NCBI RefSeq assembly: GCF_016757215.1
Contig: NZ_JAESIY010000010.1
Coordinates: 62,001-126,000, forward strand
DNA: 64,000 bases
Origin: Fulvivirga sediminis
GTDB taxonomy: Bacteria; Bacteroidota; Bacteroidia; Cytophagales; Cyclobacteriaceae
Direction: 5' to 3'
The position numbers and the translations under genes were made by a program. Below are positions 36,452-46,303 of this stretch, piece by piece. The number at the start of each line of letters is the position of its first letter. The stretch's first letter is position 1. The notes beneath the pieces were generated by a model, which saw only the letters and a program-made list of their open reading frames with translations, searched no databases and had not been told where the DNA came from.

Positions 36452-36471
36452 TCATTTATAAAAAAGAAAAT

Positions 36472-36948
36472 ATGACGGAGAGAGATCGGGAGTTTATGTC
36501 TCGGGCCATAGCTTTGGCTGAGGAAGGTATGACTAAAGGAGCAGGAGGGCCTTTTGGTGCAGTGATAGTGAAAGATGGTAAGATAATAGCGGAAGGTTTT
36601 AATATGGTTACTTCTACGAATGATCCTACTGCCCATGCAGAAGTAACAGCAATAAGAGACGCTTGTAAGAAATTAGGCTCTTTTCAATTGACAGATTGCG
36701 TTATTTACACCTCTTGTGAACCTTGTCCTATGTGCTTGGGAGCTATATATTGGGCTCGACCTAAAAAAGTGTATTATGGTTGCACCCGTGAAGATGCCGC
36801 AGCTATAGAGTTTGATGATCAGTTCGTATATGAAGAGATCGCTAAACCTATGGAGGCCAGAGAAATAGAATTCATTAATATCCAACGAAGTACTGCTCAG
36901 GAGGTATTTAAGAAATGGAAAGAAAAAGATGATAAAATCAGTTATTAA
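36472..36948 (+). CDS. Nucleoside/guanine deaminase of the CDA/TadA fold
   Basis: A zinc deaminase of 158 residues. Zn/catalytic HAE is at 55-57 (TAHAEVTAIRDA) and PCPMC with C85 and C88, with GPFGAVIVKDG and NMVTSTNDPT before it. It matches the GuaD-like nucleoside deaminase family that converts guanine to xanthine. The TadA-type tRNA recognition motifs are not obvious. Start ATG 36472 (MTERDREFMSRA) is supported by a promoter element; longer upstream starts would add a hydrophobic leader unusual for the family. Confidence 0.88.
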   Translation: MTERDREFMSRAIALAEEGMTKGAGGPFGAVIVKDGKIIAEGFNMVTSTNDPTAHAEVTAIRDACKKLGSFQLTDCVIYTSCEPCPMCLGAIYWARPKKVYYGCTREDAAAIEFDDQFVYEEIAKPMEAREIEFINIQRSTAQEVFKKWKEKDDKISY

Positions 36949-36955
36949 ACTGATG

Positions 36956-39900
36956 CTATTGCTCTTTGATTAATTTCTTGGTGATGCTATTATCTTGATA
37001 TTTTATTTTAACCAGATATAATCCTTTTTGAAGGTGAGAGATGTTAATTTCAGACTCACCTTTTCTTTTAGTTAATAAAAGCTGTCCATTAGCTGAGTAT
37101 ATATTAGCTTCACTGTCTGCTTTTGAAAATTTTAAGACCCCCATAGCTGGATTGGGATAAATATTGATATCGTCAGGCTCTAGAGTATCAATACTGCTGA
37201 CGAGAGAGGGTTGATGTATGGTAGTTTTAAATTCATCATAGCAGCCCAAATCATTGCTAACAATCAGGCTAAGTTCATGGGCCATATCATTGGGTAGAAC
37301 AAAAAGAGGGTTAGGTTCGGTGCTAATGGTATCTTCATTTAGTAACCATAAATAATGGTTAGCATTAGTACTCATATTATCGATACCGATGCCTTCTACT
37401 GTATAATTAGGAGTGTAATAAGCTCTGGGCGGAAGAAAATTAATCTTTACCTGACTAGGTTCGCTCTCAAGAAGTTGATCTACGCCAGTGACGTATAAAA
37501 TGGTGTCTTTGTTAATAAAATCAAAAGAGAACTGATTTCCTTTGTGTAATAGTTGAGATCTTGATGCATCGTTGTAAAAGTAGAAAAGCTCACCATTGCC
37601 AGGAGCAATTGTTATTTTACTTTCCTCACACAGGCTTATGTCTGTAATTTCAGGTTTAGCGGATGGTGTTGGTGTTATAAAAGCTTCACTTCTCTCATAA
37701 CATCCCAATTCATCTTCGGCCAATAGAGTTACAGCCATTGTACTTGGCAATAAACTGTAGTCTAATGTAAGGTCAGTATTTGAGCCTTCTTCTATGCCAT
37801 TAATATACCAGCTGAATGATGTTTCATTCAGGCAGTCGCTGTAAAGATGTAACAGCTGTTTCTTTTGCAAGTTTAATGTATCTAATGTGTAGTGAAAAGA
37901 TGCTTCTAGTTCACTGATATTAATATGTACTGCTTTAGCATTACTTTCATAAGTGGAGTCTATACTGGTGACGTAGATGATGGTGTCGTTCTTAAGATTG
38001 TTTAAATACAAACTGTTTCCTGTGTATAGTTTATTGCTAAGAAGAGCATCGCTATAAAAGTTTAAAACACTTGCATTGCTGGCAGTAAGGGTTGTTTCTC
38101 CTTGCTGGCACAAGCTCCTGTCTTCAATGTCTGGAAGGTTACTTTTGTTACTTACCTCTAGTTGTTTCGTAGTACTCTCTATACACCCCAAATCATTAGT
38201 AGCTGTTAAAGATATTTTATAATTGCCGGTTTTCGGGTAATTCATAATGGGGTTTTGATTATTAGAAGTAAATCCATTGCCGAAATTCCAATTCCAGCTT
38301 ACTGCATCTACACTTAAATCAGTAAAGGTGGCTTTGCTGTTTCCTGTTTCATCTATCAGAATAGGATCTGGATTAATAGAAAAGTTAGTGTTTACCAGTT
38401 TGGGAGCTGCTTGCACGGTGTATATGTCAGATTCTAAATCAGAATCTTCATTACGAACATAAAATTTCTGTGGAGCCTGTATTATGTCAGTGCCAAGAGA
38501 TTCTCCCGTATAAACGAGATTTTGTAATTCAGGATCGGAGTAGAAAGAATAGATGTCCCCGTTTGGTGGATTTATAGAGGTGCTTTCTCCCTTGCATGTG
38601 TAAGCCGTATATAACAAAGGTGGGTTAGACAGGTAGGAGTTGTATTTTATTTTAGCATCCTGAATATTGAGAATTAGATCGCTCAAGGAGCTTGCAGCTG
38701 AGATTACTAAAGTTACTTTTTGAGATTTTTTTGCAGCTATAGAAATAGTAGCACCATTTATTTGAGATACATCATTGCCTGTATTTGCAGTTCCCGCTTC
38801 GGTGATATTGACACCTTTAGAGAGGAAATTGTAATAGGTAGCCTCATCAATTAAAGCGCGTAAGTCACTGCTATTACCATTGAAGTTTTTGTTATCCAAA
38901 GCTGAGAAAATGGGCTGATCTCCTTTTAGTAGAGCAACTCCGGCGTAAAGGTTGTCATTTATATTGTCTTTAGCATACCCTAGTAGGTTTTCCTGATCCC
39001 AGTGGACAGAATTGTAATTTTTATCTCCCAGTACCCAATCACTAAAAAGGCCTACATGAATATTATTCATATCCTCAGAGCTAGTGTTGATAATTCTGTA
39101 TTCAAGAATAAAATAATCTTTATCCTTATATGCCAGTGTTTTTTGTTCAATTTTAAAAGGACGGGTAGGATCGATGAATGAATTTCTGATGTCAAGATCT
39201 GCCTCAGAGTTTCCATACAATTTTATGTTCTCTTCAGTGCTAAAGTCATGATTTCTATGGGCAGTGAATAAATTAATAGGCAAGTTGTCTGATAACTTAT
39301 TTTCTTCATAAGCTAATCCTATTCCAATATTGTCTAGTATTCTTTGATTTTGATAAGTAAGACCAACGCCTTTCATCTGGCCATCAAATTTATAACCCAG
39401 ATCACCATTACTCATTAAGGTTAAAGACATCTGATTATTAGTAGCAGTGATATAATCAGGTGAACTGGTAATGGAAATATTTTGAAAATCAGTGTAGGCT
39501 CCTCCAGAGAAATTAATGCGGAATGATAATTTGGTATTAGGAGGTAAATCATCACTTACTATTACCTGAAAAGGAGACGAAGTGTTGGACGTGCTGCTTA
39601 GAGTCTCTAAAGAACCAATCTTAAAGGAATTTTGAATGATCGATACATAGGGAGAATTAGATGTGAGAGTGACCTCGGTACTGGCATCTGACACGGCTAG
39701 ATAATTAATGAAGTCAAAGGCTATATTTACAGTGTCTCCATGAAAAATGTAGTTGCCATAACCATTATTATAACTGAAGTTTGTTGCTCTTATTGAAGGG
39801 CTGGTATTGTCAGTCAGAGTCCTTAGCATATTTAACCTGCCTTTGCCCAATTTTCCGAAGAAGGTTGAATTTTTAGCATAGATGTCGTCAGCTGTTACCC

Positions 39901-41161
39901 TTACTTTTTCCATAGCTTGTATGGCGTTTAGCTGAGGGAAGCGAGCCCTTACTAAGGCTACAGCACCTGCAACAATAGGAGCGGATAATGACGTGCCATT
40001 TATATGGTCATAACCATCGTTCATGCGGGTGGTATATATGGCTTGGCCTGGAGCTACCAGATCAATATAGTCACTGTAAGTGGCGAAGTTTGCCTTTTCA
40101 TCATTGTTATTGGTGGAGCTCACAGAAAGGACATTGTCAAAAGAAGCGGGGTAGAAGTCAAGCTCGGCAGGTGTATTTCCCGCAGCTGCTATAACCGCAG
40201 CATCTTTTTCTAACACAGCATAGTTAATAATGTCTTGGCCATATTGACTATATGGGCCTGGGTCGCCCCAGGAAAGGTTGATAACTTTACACCCTAAATC
40301 AGCTGCCAGTGCTATAGCCTCATATCCGAGATAAAACGAGCCAGTGTTACTTCTATAAATTTTAATAGGTAAAAACGTACTGTTAAAGCCTACCCCAGCT
40401 ATGCCTTCTCCGTTATTAGTACTTGCTGAAGATGCTCCTGCTACATAAGTACCATGGTCATGGGAGTCTGCCTGTGGTTGGTTGTCATTATTAGCAATGT
40501 CCCAGCCTGCGAAGTTGTCTATTAGACCATCATTGTCATCGTCAATGCCATTGATAGGGTCACTGTAGTTGTATTTAATATTATTTACCAGATCTATATG
40601 ATCCATGTCTACACCAGTATCTAATATGCCTATTACTACGGAGGTGTCACCTTTTTCCAGGTCCCAAGCATCATAAGCCTTGATTATGTCTAGATAAGTT
40701 TGTTTGCCTTCTGGTGTAGCTGCTTGCGGATCATTAGGCACATATAGTGGCTTAGGGGTGAAGTAAGGCTCAGCATATTCTACTTCATCAGATTGGAGTA
40801 GCTTGTTAATGGCATCTAACAAATCGCTTTGTTTGCTGATATTTACTTTGTAAATATTGTCAAGAGAGGTTGTTGTATAGGCTCTTCTGCCAGTGGCTGT
40901 GGCGGTATTTTTTTTAGGGAAAGCGGGTGACTTGGTAATTATATCGTTGCCAAGAATTTGATCAATAATGCCTGAAGATGGAGTAGAGCTTAATTGCGTC
41001 GTTCTGCCTAAAGAGTTACTCTTAGCTCTAAGCTTAACTACTATTACTGAGGGTTCGTAGTCTTCAGTAGTTACGGTTTCCGGCAGTTTATAAGTTCTTT
41101 GCTGGGCAAAGCTCAAATAGGAAACAAACACCAATCCCATTACAATTATCAATCTTCTCAC
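36956..41161 (-). CDS. T9SS-secreted subtilisin-family (S8) serine protease
   Basis: A 1401-residue protease with signal peptide (ends YLSFAQ), an inhibitor-like propeptide and S8 domain: catalytic D181 (GILDTGVD), H236 (HDHGTY), N329 (AAGN) and S391 (NGTSLSAP). The C-terminal half contains three tandem modules built on a C-x-E...FYSD..L..G..F....T..YV...ES pattern, alternating with PKD-like domains (SWNWNFGNGF), and ends in a type A sorting domain (NIYPNPAMGVLKF ... ITKKLIKEQ). It is probably exported by type IX secretion and attached to or released from the surface. The start codon is GTG at 41161. Confidence 0.92.
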   Translation of the reverse strand: MRRLIIVMGLVFVSYLSFAQQRTYKLPETVTTEDYEPSVIVVKLRAKSNSLGRTTQLSSTPSSGIIDQILGNDIITKSPAFPKKNTATATGRRAYTTTSLDNIYKVNISKQSDLLDAINKLLQSDEVEYAEPYFTPKPLYVPNDPQAATPEGKQTYLDIIKAYDAWDLEKGDTSVVIGILDTGVDMDHIDLVNNIKYNYSDPINGIDDDNDGLIDNFAGWDIANNDNQPQADSHDHGTYVAGASSASTNNGEGIAGVGFNSTFLPIKIYRSNTGSFYLGYEAIALAADLGCKVINLSWGDPGPYSQYGQDIINYAVLEKDAAVIAAAGNTPAELDFYPASFDNVLSVSSTNNNDEKANFATYSDYIDLVAPGQAIYTTRMNDGYDHINGTSLSAPIVAGAVALVRARFPQLNAIQAMEKVRVTADDIYAKNSTFFGKLGKGRLNMLRTLTDNTSPSIRATNFSYNNGYGNYIFHGDTVNIAFDFINYLAVSDASTEVTLTSNSPYVSIIQNSFKIGSLETLSSTSNTSSPFQVIVSDDLPPNTKLSFRINFSGGAYTDFQNISITSSPDYITATNNQMSLTLMSNGDLGYKFDGQMKGVGLTYQNQRILDNIGIGLAYEENKLSDNLPINLFTAHRNHDFSTEENIKLYGNSEADLDIRNSFIDPTRPFKIEQKTLAYKDKDYFILEYRIINTSSEDMNNIHVGLFSDWVLGDKNYNSVHWDQENLLGYAKDNINDNLYAGVALLKGDQPIFSALDNKNFNGNSSDLRALIDEATYYNFLSKGVNITEAGTANTGNDVSQINGATISIAAKKSQKVTLVISAASSLSDLILNIQDAKIKYNSYLSNPPLLYTAYTCKGESTSINPPNGDIYSFYSDPELQNLVYTGESLGTDIIQAPQKFYVRNEDSDLESDIYTVQAAPKLVNTNFSINPDPILIDETGNSKATFTDLSVDAVSWNWNFGNGFTSNNQNPIMNYPKTGNYKISLTATNDLGCIESTTKQLEVSNKSNLPDIEDRSLCQQGETTLTASNASVLNFYSDALLSNKLYTGNSLYLNNLKNDTIIYVTSIDSTYESNAKAVHINISELEASFHYTLDTLNLQKKQLLHLYSDCLNETSFSWYINGIEEGSNTDLTLDYSLLPSTMAVTLLAEDELGCYERSEAFITPTPSAKPEITDISLCEESKITIAPGNGELFYFYNDASRSQLLHKGNQFSFDFINKDTILYVTGVDQLLESEPSQVKINFLPPRAYYTPNYTVEGIGIDNMSTNANHYLWLLNEDTISTEPNPLFVLPNDMAHELSLIVSNDLGCYDEFKTTIHQPSLVSSIDTLEPDDINIYPNPAMGVLKFSKADSEANIYSANGQLLLTKRKGESEINISHLQKGLYLVKIKYQDNSITKKLIKEQ

Positions 41162-41300
41162 AACATCACTTTTTTCATTTGTTTATATGTTTTTTCTTGC
41201 ATAGGTAAGCCATGGGTATTTAAATTATTTCCGCCTGTAACGATTGCAGAAAATGTCTTTAAAATCTTATCTTAGGAGAGAGACTAATTAAAATAATAAC

Positions 41301-42965
41301 ATGGATTTATTTAATAAATATAAAAAGCTCTTAGAAGAAGCTATTAAGGCGGTTCATGAGCGAAAATTTTTCGCTGCATTTCCGGAACAACCTTCACCTA
41401 AAATATATGGAGAAGATGCTGATGAGGAAGGGCGAAAAAAATATGAGTCACATCTAGGAAAACGGTTTGAAGAATTATTGCAGCAGGGGAGAGCCAGCTG
41501 GGGAGGATCTGAGCAATCTCCTTATCTTCAGGAGCCTTTAAATATTACTTACCCTGTTACGCCTGTTGATACGTTAATTGCGAATTCTGAAAAGGCTTTT
41601 GAGCAATGGAGAAAAATCACCTTAGAAGATCGAGCAGGTATATTATTAGAGTCTTTAGAGGGGGTGAAAAATAGGTTTTTTGAAATTGCCTATGCTACTA
41701 TGCATACTACAGGTCAAGGTTATATGATGGCTTTTCAAGCTTCAGGCCCTCATGCGGCTGATAGAGCCTTGGAGGCAATAGCCGTGGGGTATGAAGAGTT
41801 GAGCCGTTTTCCTCATTCTGCCTTTTGGGATAAGCCTATGGGTAAGTTTAATATTCAGCTTGAAAAAGAATGGAGAGCTGTTCCTAAAGGAATAGGTGTT
41901 GTTATAGGGTGTTCTACATTTCCTACCTGGAATTCGGTGCCAGGCCTGTTTGCTGATCTTATTACAGCCAATACAGTAATAGCTAAGCCGCACCCCGGAG
42001 CTGTACTGCCGATGGCTATAGTAATAGCAGAAATTCAAAAGGTCTTAAAAAATAATGGCTTAGATCCTCATATTTGTCAACTAGCTATAGATGATAATGC
42101 ATCACTGATTAGTAAGGAGCTGGCGGAGAATGATAAGGTGAAAGTGATAGATTTTACTGGAAACTCTGAATTTGGTGCCTATTTGGAAGGATTGAAAGGA
42201 AAGCAGGTATTTACTGAAAAAACGGGGGTTAACTCTGTGATTTTGGACTCTGCTGATGATATAGACAAGGTTGCAGCTAATTTAAGCTTTGCTCTTTGTT
42301 TATATTCAGGTCAAATGTGTACTGCGCCCCAGAATTTTTATGTCCCTGAAAGTGGTGTTGACACGCCTAATGGTAAAGTTACTTTTGATGAATTTGCTCA
42401 GAAGCTTAAAGAAAATATTCAACAGCTTATAGGTAATCCAAAAGCTGCGCCGTTTGTGCTGGGAGCTATTCAGAATGAAAAAACCTATAAGCGCTTATCC
42501 GACATAGAGCGAAGTAATAAGGTGTTATTAAAATCTACAACTTTGGAAAACCCTATGTTTAAGAATGCTCGAACCGCTACTCCAGTGGTTTTAGAAGTGG
42601 AGGCAGAGGATAGTGATTTATATGGAAAAGAGTTATTCGGTCCTATCGCCTTGTTAATAAAAACAAAGAGTACAGCTCATTCTATCCAATTAGCCAAAGA
42701 TTTGGCTATCTCACAAGGAGCTATCTCTTGTGGAGCATATACCATAAACCCTGAAGTAAGAGAGGAAATAGCAGATCAAATGGCGCTGGCGGCTACTCCG
42801 GTCTCATTTAATTTGACAGGGGCAATTTATATGAACCAAAATGCAGGGTTTAGTGACTTTCATGTGACCGGTGGTAATCCTGCTGGTAATGCATCATTTA
42901 CTAATCCAGAGTACGTGTTAAGGCGTTTTACATGGGTAGGGCACCGAGAGCCTGCGCGCGTATAG
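41301..42965 (+). CDS. paaN: PaaN-type phenylacetate degradation aldehyde dehydrogenase
   Basis: A 554-residue NAD(P)-dependent aldehyde dehydrogenase, longer than ordinary ALDHs, with the PaaN N-terminal extension (LLEEAIKAVHERKFFAAFPE). Catalytic residues are in CLYSGQMCTAPQNFYVP (nucleophilic Cys) with FTEKTGVNSV upstream, and the NAD region is VIGCSTFPTWNSVPGL. Phenylacetate catabolism uses it for the open-chain aldehyde step. A MaoC hydratase follows 121 bp downstream. No other paa genes are in the window. Confidence 0.87.
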   Translation: MDLFNKYKKLLEEAIKAVHERKFFAAFPEQPSPKIYGEDADEEGRKKYESHLGKRFEELLQQGRASWGGSEQSPYLQEPLNITYPVTPVDTLIANSEKAFEQWRKITLEDRAGILLESLEGVKNRFFEIAYATMHTTGQGYMMAFQASGPHAADRALEAIAVGYEELSRFPHSAFWDKPMGKFNIQLEKEWRAVPKGIGVVIGCSTFPTWNSVPGLFADLITANTVIAKPHPGAVLPMAIVIAEIQKVLKNNGLDPHICQLAIDDNASLISKELAENDKVKVIDFTGNSEFGAYLEGLKGKQVFTEKTGVNSVILDSADDIDKVAANLSFALCLYSGQMCTAPQNFYVPESGVDTPNGKVTFDEFAQKLKENIQQLIGNPKAAPFVLGAIQNEKTYKRLSDIERSNKVLLKSTTLENPMFKNARTATPVVLEVEAEDSDLYGKELFGPIALLIKTKSTAHSIQLAKDLAISQGAISCGAYTINPEVREEIADQMALAATPVSFNLTGAIYMNQNAGFSDFHVTGGNPAGNASFTNPEYVLRRFTWVGHREPARV

Positions 42966-43086
42966 AAGTCGGAAATCCTTCTTAATGCGCCCTTTTAATG
43001 GTAGCAATAGATATAGTTTTGAAGATTTTTAAAAGTTTTACGTAATATTGGCCATTCAAAATTTTATAACTTATTAGTACAACATT

Positions 43087-43551
43087 ATGGCGAAAGTAAT
43101 CATAAACAATCACGCAGAATTTGAGGAATTTATTGGAAAGGAAATAGGCGTTTCTGATTACTTAAAGATTAATCAGGATCAGATTAATCAATTTGCAGAG
43201 GCTACTCTAGATCCTCAGTGGATTCACATTGACCCTGAAAGAGCAGCAAAAGAAAGTCCTTTTAAATCTACGATAGCTCATGGCTACCTTACTGTTTCAA
43301 TAGCTCCTTATTTATGGAAGCAAATAGCTGAATTCAGAAATGTAAAGATGATGATCAATTATGGTATTGAAAAGTTGAGATTTAATCAGCCGGTACTGGT
43401 AGATAGTGAGGTGCGACTTGTAGCTAAGTTAGAGTCTTTGGCCAATTTGAGAGGAGTAAGTAAGGCGCAACTACATGTAACGTTGGAAATTAAAGGGAAT
43501 CCTAAGCCTGCTTTTACAGGACTATTGGTATTTCTTTATCATTTTGAATAG
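43087..43551 (+). CDS. MaoC-like (R)-hydratase/dehydratase
   Basis: A 154-residue hot-dog fold protein with the hydratase motif FAEATLDPQWIHIDPERAAK and SPFKSTIAHGYLTVSIAP, which supply the catalytic Asp and His. It resembles MaoC/NodN-type enoyl-CoA hydratases. In phenylacetate catabolism the PaaZ protein fuses an ALDH and a MaoC domain. Here the two functions are separate adjacent genes, which suggests a functional pair with PaaN. Confidence 0.85.
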   Translation: MAKVIINNHAEFEEFIGKEIGVSDYLKINQDQINQFAEATLDPQWIHIDPERAAKESPFKSTIAHGYLTVSIAPYLWKQIAEFRNVKMMINYGIEKLRFNQPVLVDSEVRLVAKLESLANLRGVSKAQLHVTLEIKGNPKPAFTGLLVFLYHFE

Positions 43552-43737
43552 TGAGCGTATAACACATAGTTTTAATTTTGTAACGCATTTATTATTTATA
43601 GGATAAAGACTGTAAATAATAAAATCTATAGGTTTAGATTATTTATAGTTGATGTACTGTTTGGGTTTATTTTATATTACTGAATATTTAAAAAATTATA
43701 TAAATTCAGTTATTAAATAATTTAAATCCTAAACATC

Positions 43738-45414
43738 ATGAATAATGTTATTGCTACACTACTGTGTTTCATGATTTGTGATTGTGCCTTTGCGCAATTT
43801 CAGCGCTCTTTTGGTACCTCCGTACCAGAAGAAGGACTATCACTTACTTCATTAAACGAAAGAGATTCAAAGTACTTGTTTGCAGGCTATTCTGAAAGGC
43901 TGCTATTCGGAGAATCTGACGCATATCTAACTAAAACAACTCTCTCAGGCTCTCAGATGTGGACCTATGTATATGGAGGAGATCGTCAGGATTACTTTAC
44001 ATCGGTTCGCACTACTTCTTTTTTACAGGACGAACTGACCTATGTGGCTGCGGGGCAAACGTATAGCTTTGGGGCTGGAGGTGGAGACGCCTGGATCGTA
44101 GGAACTCGTCGAGATGGTCAGCCTGTCTTTTCAATGGTATATGGGCGTGAGGGAGAAGATATTTTTTACGATGTAAAGAATAGTTTCAAAAGAAAATTAG
44201 ATAGTGATGGGTATATTGCTGTGGGAAGTACTGATAGCTACAGTGAATTTTTCCCTGGAGATAACTTATATGTAGTGAAAACCGATGTTTTTGGTAATCT
44301 GCAAAGGGCAGTGGTCATCGGAGCCCGAGGCAACCAGGTAGGCTCATGGATAGAGCAAACCAGAGATGGCGGCTATATAATAACCGGTTATACCACTAAT
44401 TATGAATGCTCCTATAGCCCGTTATTTAAAGGATCTCAAGATATTTATGTGTTGAAGCTGAGAGAAGATCTCACCATGCAATGGGCGCAAGCATTTGGTT
44501 TTTCAGGCGGTAAAAGTCCGGTTAGAGGAATGAATGCCGGTACTTGTGTGAAAGAAACAGAAGAAGGAAGTTTTGTAGTTACAGGGTTTACTAATTCTTT
44601 TGGGTTGGATAATACATATGATGCATTTTTAATGCTTTTAGATCCTAGAGGAGGTTTTCAGTTGATGAAAACTTATGGTACTGAATGTGAAAATGAGATG
44701 GCGTATTCTTTATCAGTAGGTCCCAATGCGGATGGAAGAGAGTCTATTACCGTATTAGGAACTAATTATTCTGTAACCTCACCTACCTACGAGGCTATGA
44801 TGTTTCAAACAGACTTGGCCTTAAATCTTCTTTGGGCGAAGGAGTACGGAGAAAGAGGAGATGATCTTGGCTATGAACTTACCAAGTATAATCAGAGGTG
44901 GTTTGCTTTTGTAGGATACACCTATTCTTTTGGGGCGGGTAACTCTGATGCTTATTTAGTAGAAACTAGCTTGTCAGGAAAAACAGAGACCGGTTGTGAA
45001 AGAGAAATTGGATTAAAACAAGTATATCATCAGCCATGTAATGTACGTGTGGGTAAGCCCGTGTTTGTAGATGAGTATAAACGATCTGATTTGGCCTTTG
45101 AGCGATATCAGTTTGAAGAAGATGGCTGTGACCTTAGAAGTGGATCAGTTACCATGGAGGAGGAGATAGGTTCGGTAAATGTTTACCCTAACCCTTCTGA
45201 AGACTATGTAATAGTGGAAGTGCCGCTGAGTTCTATTGTTTCTGAAATTAAGATGAGTAAAATGAATAATGGAGAGGCGGTAATGGTTGATTATGAGTCT
45301 GCCGATTCAAAACATCTGAGGCTGGATACATCAGGTCTGGATAAAGGAATTTACATTCTGGAGATAACTACGAAAGAAGGGGAGAAGATCAAAGCCAGAA
45401 TTGTTAAAGAGTAG
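43738..45414 (+). CDS. T9SS-secreted protein with YGG-D repeats
   Basis: A 558-residue protein with signal peptide (ends CAFAQF) and a series of about seven beta-propeller-like repeats of the form W-x-x-x-YGG-x-x-x-D...GYTxSFGAGxxDAY. Examples are MWTYVYGGDRQDY, FSMVYGREGEDI and WAKEYGERGDDLGYE. A C-terminal type A sorting domain (VNVYPNPSEDYVIVEV ... KIKARIVKE) follows. It is probably exported by type IX secretion. Four Cys near 420-480 precede the sorting domain. Function unknown. Confidence 0.88.
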   Translation: MNNVIATLLCFMICDCAFAQFQRSFGTSVPEEGLSLTSLNERDSKYLFAGYSERLLFGESDAYLTKTTLSGSQMWTYVYGGDRQDYFTSVRTTSFLQDELTYVAAGQTYSFGAGGGDAWIVGTRRDGQPVFSMVYGREGEDIFYDVKNSFKRKLDSDGYIAVGSTDSYSEFFPGDNLYVVKTDVFGNLQRAVVIGARGNQVGSWIEQTRDGGYIITGYTTNYECSYSPLFKGSQDIYVLKLREDLTMQWAQAFGFSGGKSPVRGMNAGTCVKETEEGSFVVTGFTNSFGLDNTYDAFLMLLDPRGGFQLMKTYGTECENEMAYSLSVGPNADGRESITVLGTNYSVTSPTYEAMMFQTDLALNLLWAKEYGERGDDLGYELTKYNQRWFAFVGYTYSFGAGNSDAYLVETSLSGKTETGCEREIGLKQVYHQPCNVRVGKPVFVDEYKRSDLAFERYQFEEDGCDLRSGSVTMEEEIGSVNVYPNPSEDYVIVEVPLSSIVSEIKMSKMNNGEAVMVDYESADSKHLRLDTSGLDKGIYILEITTKEGEKIKARIVKE

Positions 45415-45446
45415 GGTTAATTAGTTTTATACGTTGTTAGAAAAGG

Positions 45447-45472
45447 AAAAGCCACCCCGCACGGTGGCTTTT
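45447..45472. terminator. Intrinsic terminator
   Basis: A 10-bp stem (AAAAGCCACC / GGTGGCTTTT) with loop CCGCAC lies between the stop at 45414 (+) and the minus-strand stop at 45490. It has A-run and T-run flanks. Confidence 0.85.
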
Positions 45473-45489
45473 CTGCGTTTATTCAGTCT

Positions 45490-46137
45490 CTATTTTTGTT
45501 TTTCTTTAGGTAATGTTCCAAATACTACATCCCACAGCAGAGTAGAAACTCCAAATGCTTTATCTTCGGGGTGCTTATAGTGGTGAAGCAAATGATACTT
45601 CCATAATCTTTTTAAAGGGCCGTAATTAGGGGCTTTATATCTGTGCTGGGCATAGTGAAGAGAAATGTATAGCAGGTATCCTAGTAAAAAACCAGGGAAG
45701 AAAGCTACGGCATTAGCTCTCATGATCAGCCAGAAAATGCTGTAAAAGCCGGTTAATAAAATTAATGCAGGTAATGGAGGCATTGCTAATCTGGTAGGGT
45801 CTTTAGGGTATTGGTGATGAATGCCATGCCCCATATGTTGAATCCTTCTCATTATTTTATTTTCTGTTTTCACATGATAAACATATCTGTGTATCCAGTA
45901 CTCAAGAAAGGTCCATATAAGCCAACCTGAAAAGAAAGTCCCTAGAAATTTTAAAAAGGGCATTTGAGAAAGCCCTAACCAACAAAATGATATGATGATA
46001 ATAGTGTGCATGGTGATAGGTACGGCCACATGCGTTCTAGTGAACTTTTCAAGTATCCCATTTTTGAAAATTTGGTCAGTACCTTCATTTTTAGGCCTCA
46101 GGTGCTCAGGTATCTTGTTAAAGCTGTTCTCTATCAT
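45490..46137 (-). CDS. Fatty acid hydroxylase / sterol desaturase family protein
   Basis: A 215-residue integral membrane di-iron oxygenase. The His boxes are EYWIHRYVYH, HGIHHQYP, HYAQHRYK and HLLHHYKH. It has four hydrophobic segments. The spacing and the HGIHHQYPKDPTR block resemble fatty acid 2-hydroxylase (FA2H), which fits the sphingolipids and hydroxylated fatty acids made by Bacteroidota. The start is ATG 46137. Confidence 0.88.
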   Translation of the reverse strand: MIENSFNKIPEHLRPKNEGTDQIFKNGILEKFTRTHVAVPITMHTIIIISFCWLGLSQMPFLKFLGTFFSGWLIWTFLEYWIHRYVYHVKTENKIMRRIQHMGHGIHHQYPKDPTRLAMPPLPALILLTGFYSIFWLIMRANAVAFFPGFLLGYLLYISLHYAQHRYKAPNYGPLKRLWKYHLLHHYKHPEDKAFGVSTLLWDVVFGTLPKEKQK

Positions 46138-46254
46138 ATTGTAAAGAAACGCCTGGCGTATATTTCTGTAAATGATAAAAGTCAGTTTTTAAATGGACGT
46201 TTGTCAGCTTATAAAACCTGTGTTTTAGGGAGGGGAGGAAAGTGGCGGAAAGGA

Positions 46255-46294
46255 TTCACCACCCCAGTTCATTAAAGCAAACTGGGATGGTGAA
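46255..46294 (-). other. Strong hairpin downstream of the FKBP gene
   Basis: A 15-bp stem with one mismatch (TTCACCACCCCAGTT / AACTGGGATGGTGAA) and a 10-nt loop, starting 10 nt after the FKBP stop on the minus strand. On that strand the T-run precedes the stem, not follows it, so it is not a textbook terminator. It may still end or stabilise the transcript. Confidence 0.5.
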
Positions 46295-46303
46295 AAAATG
46301 ATA

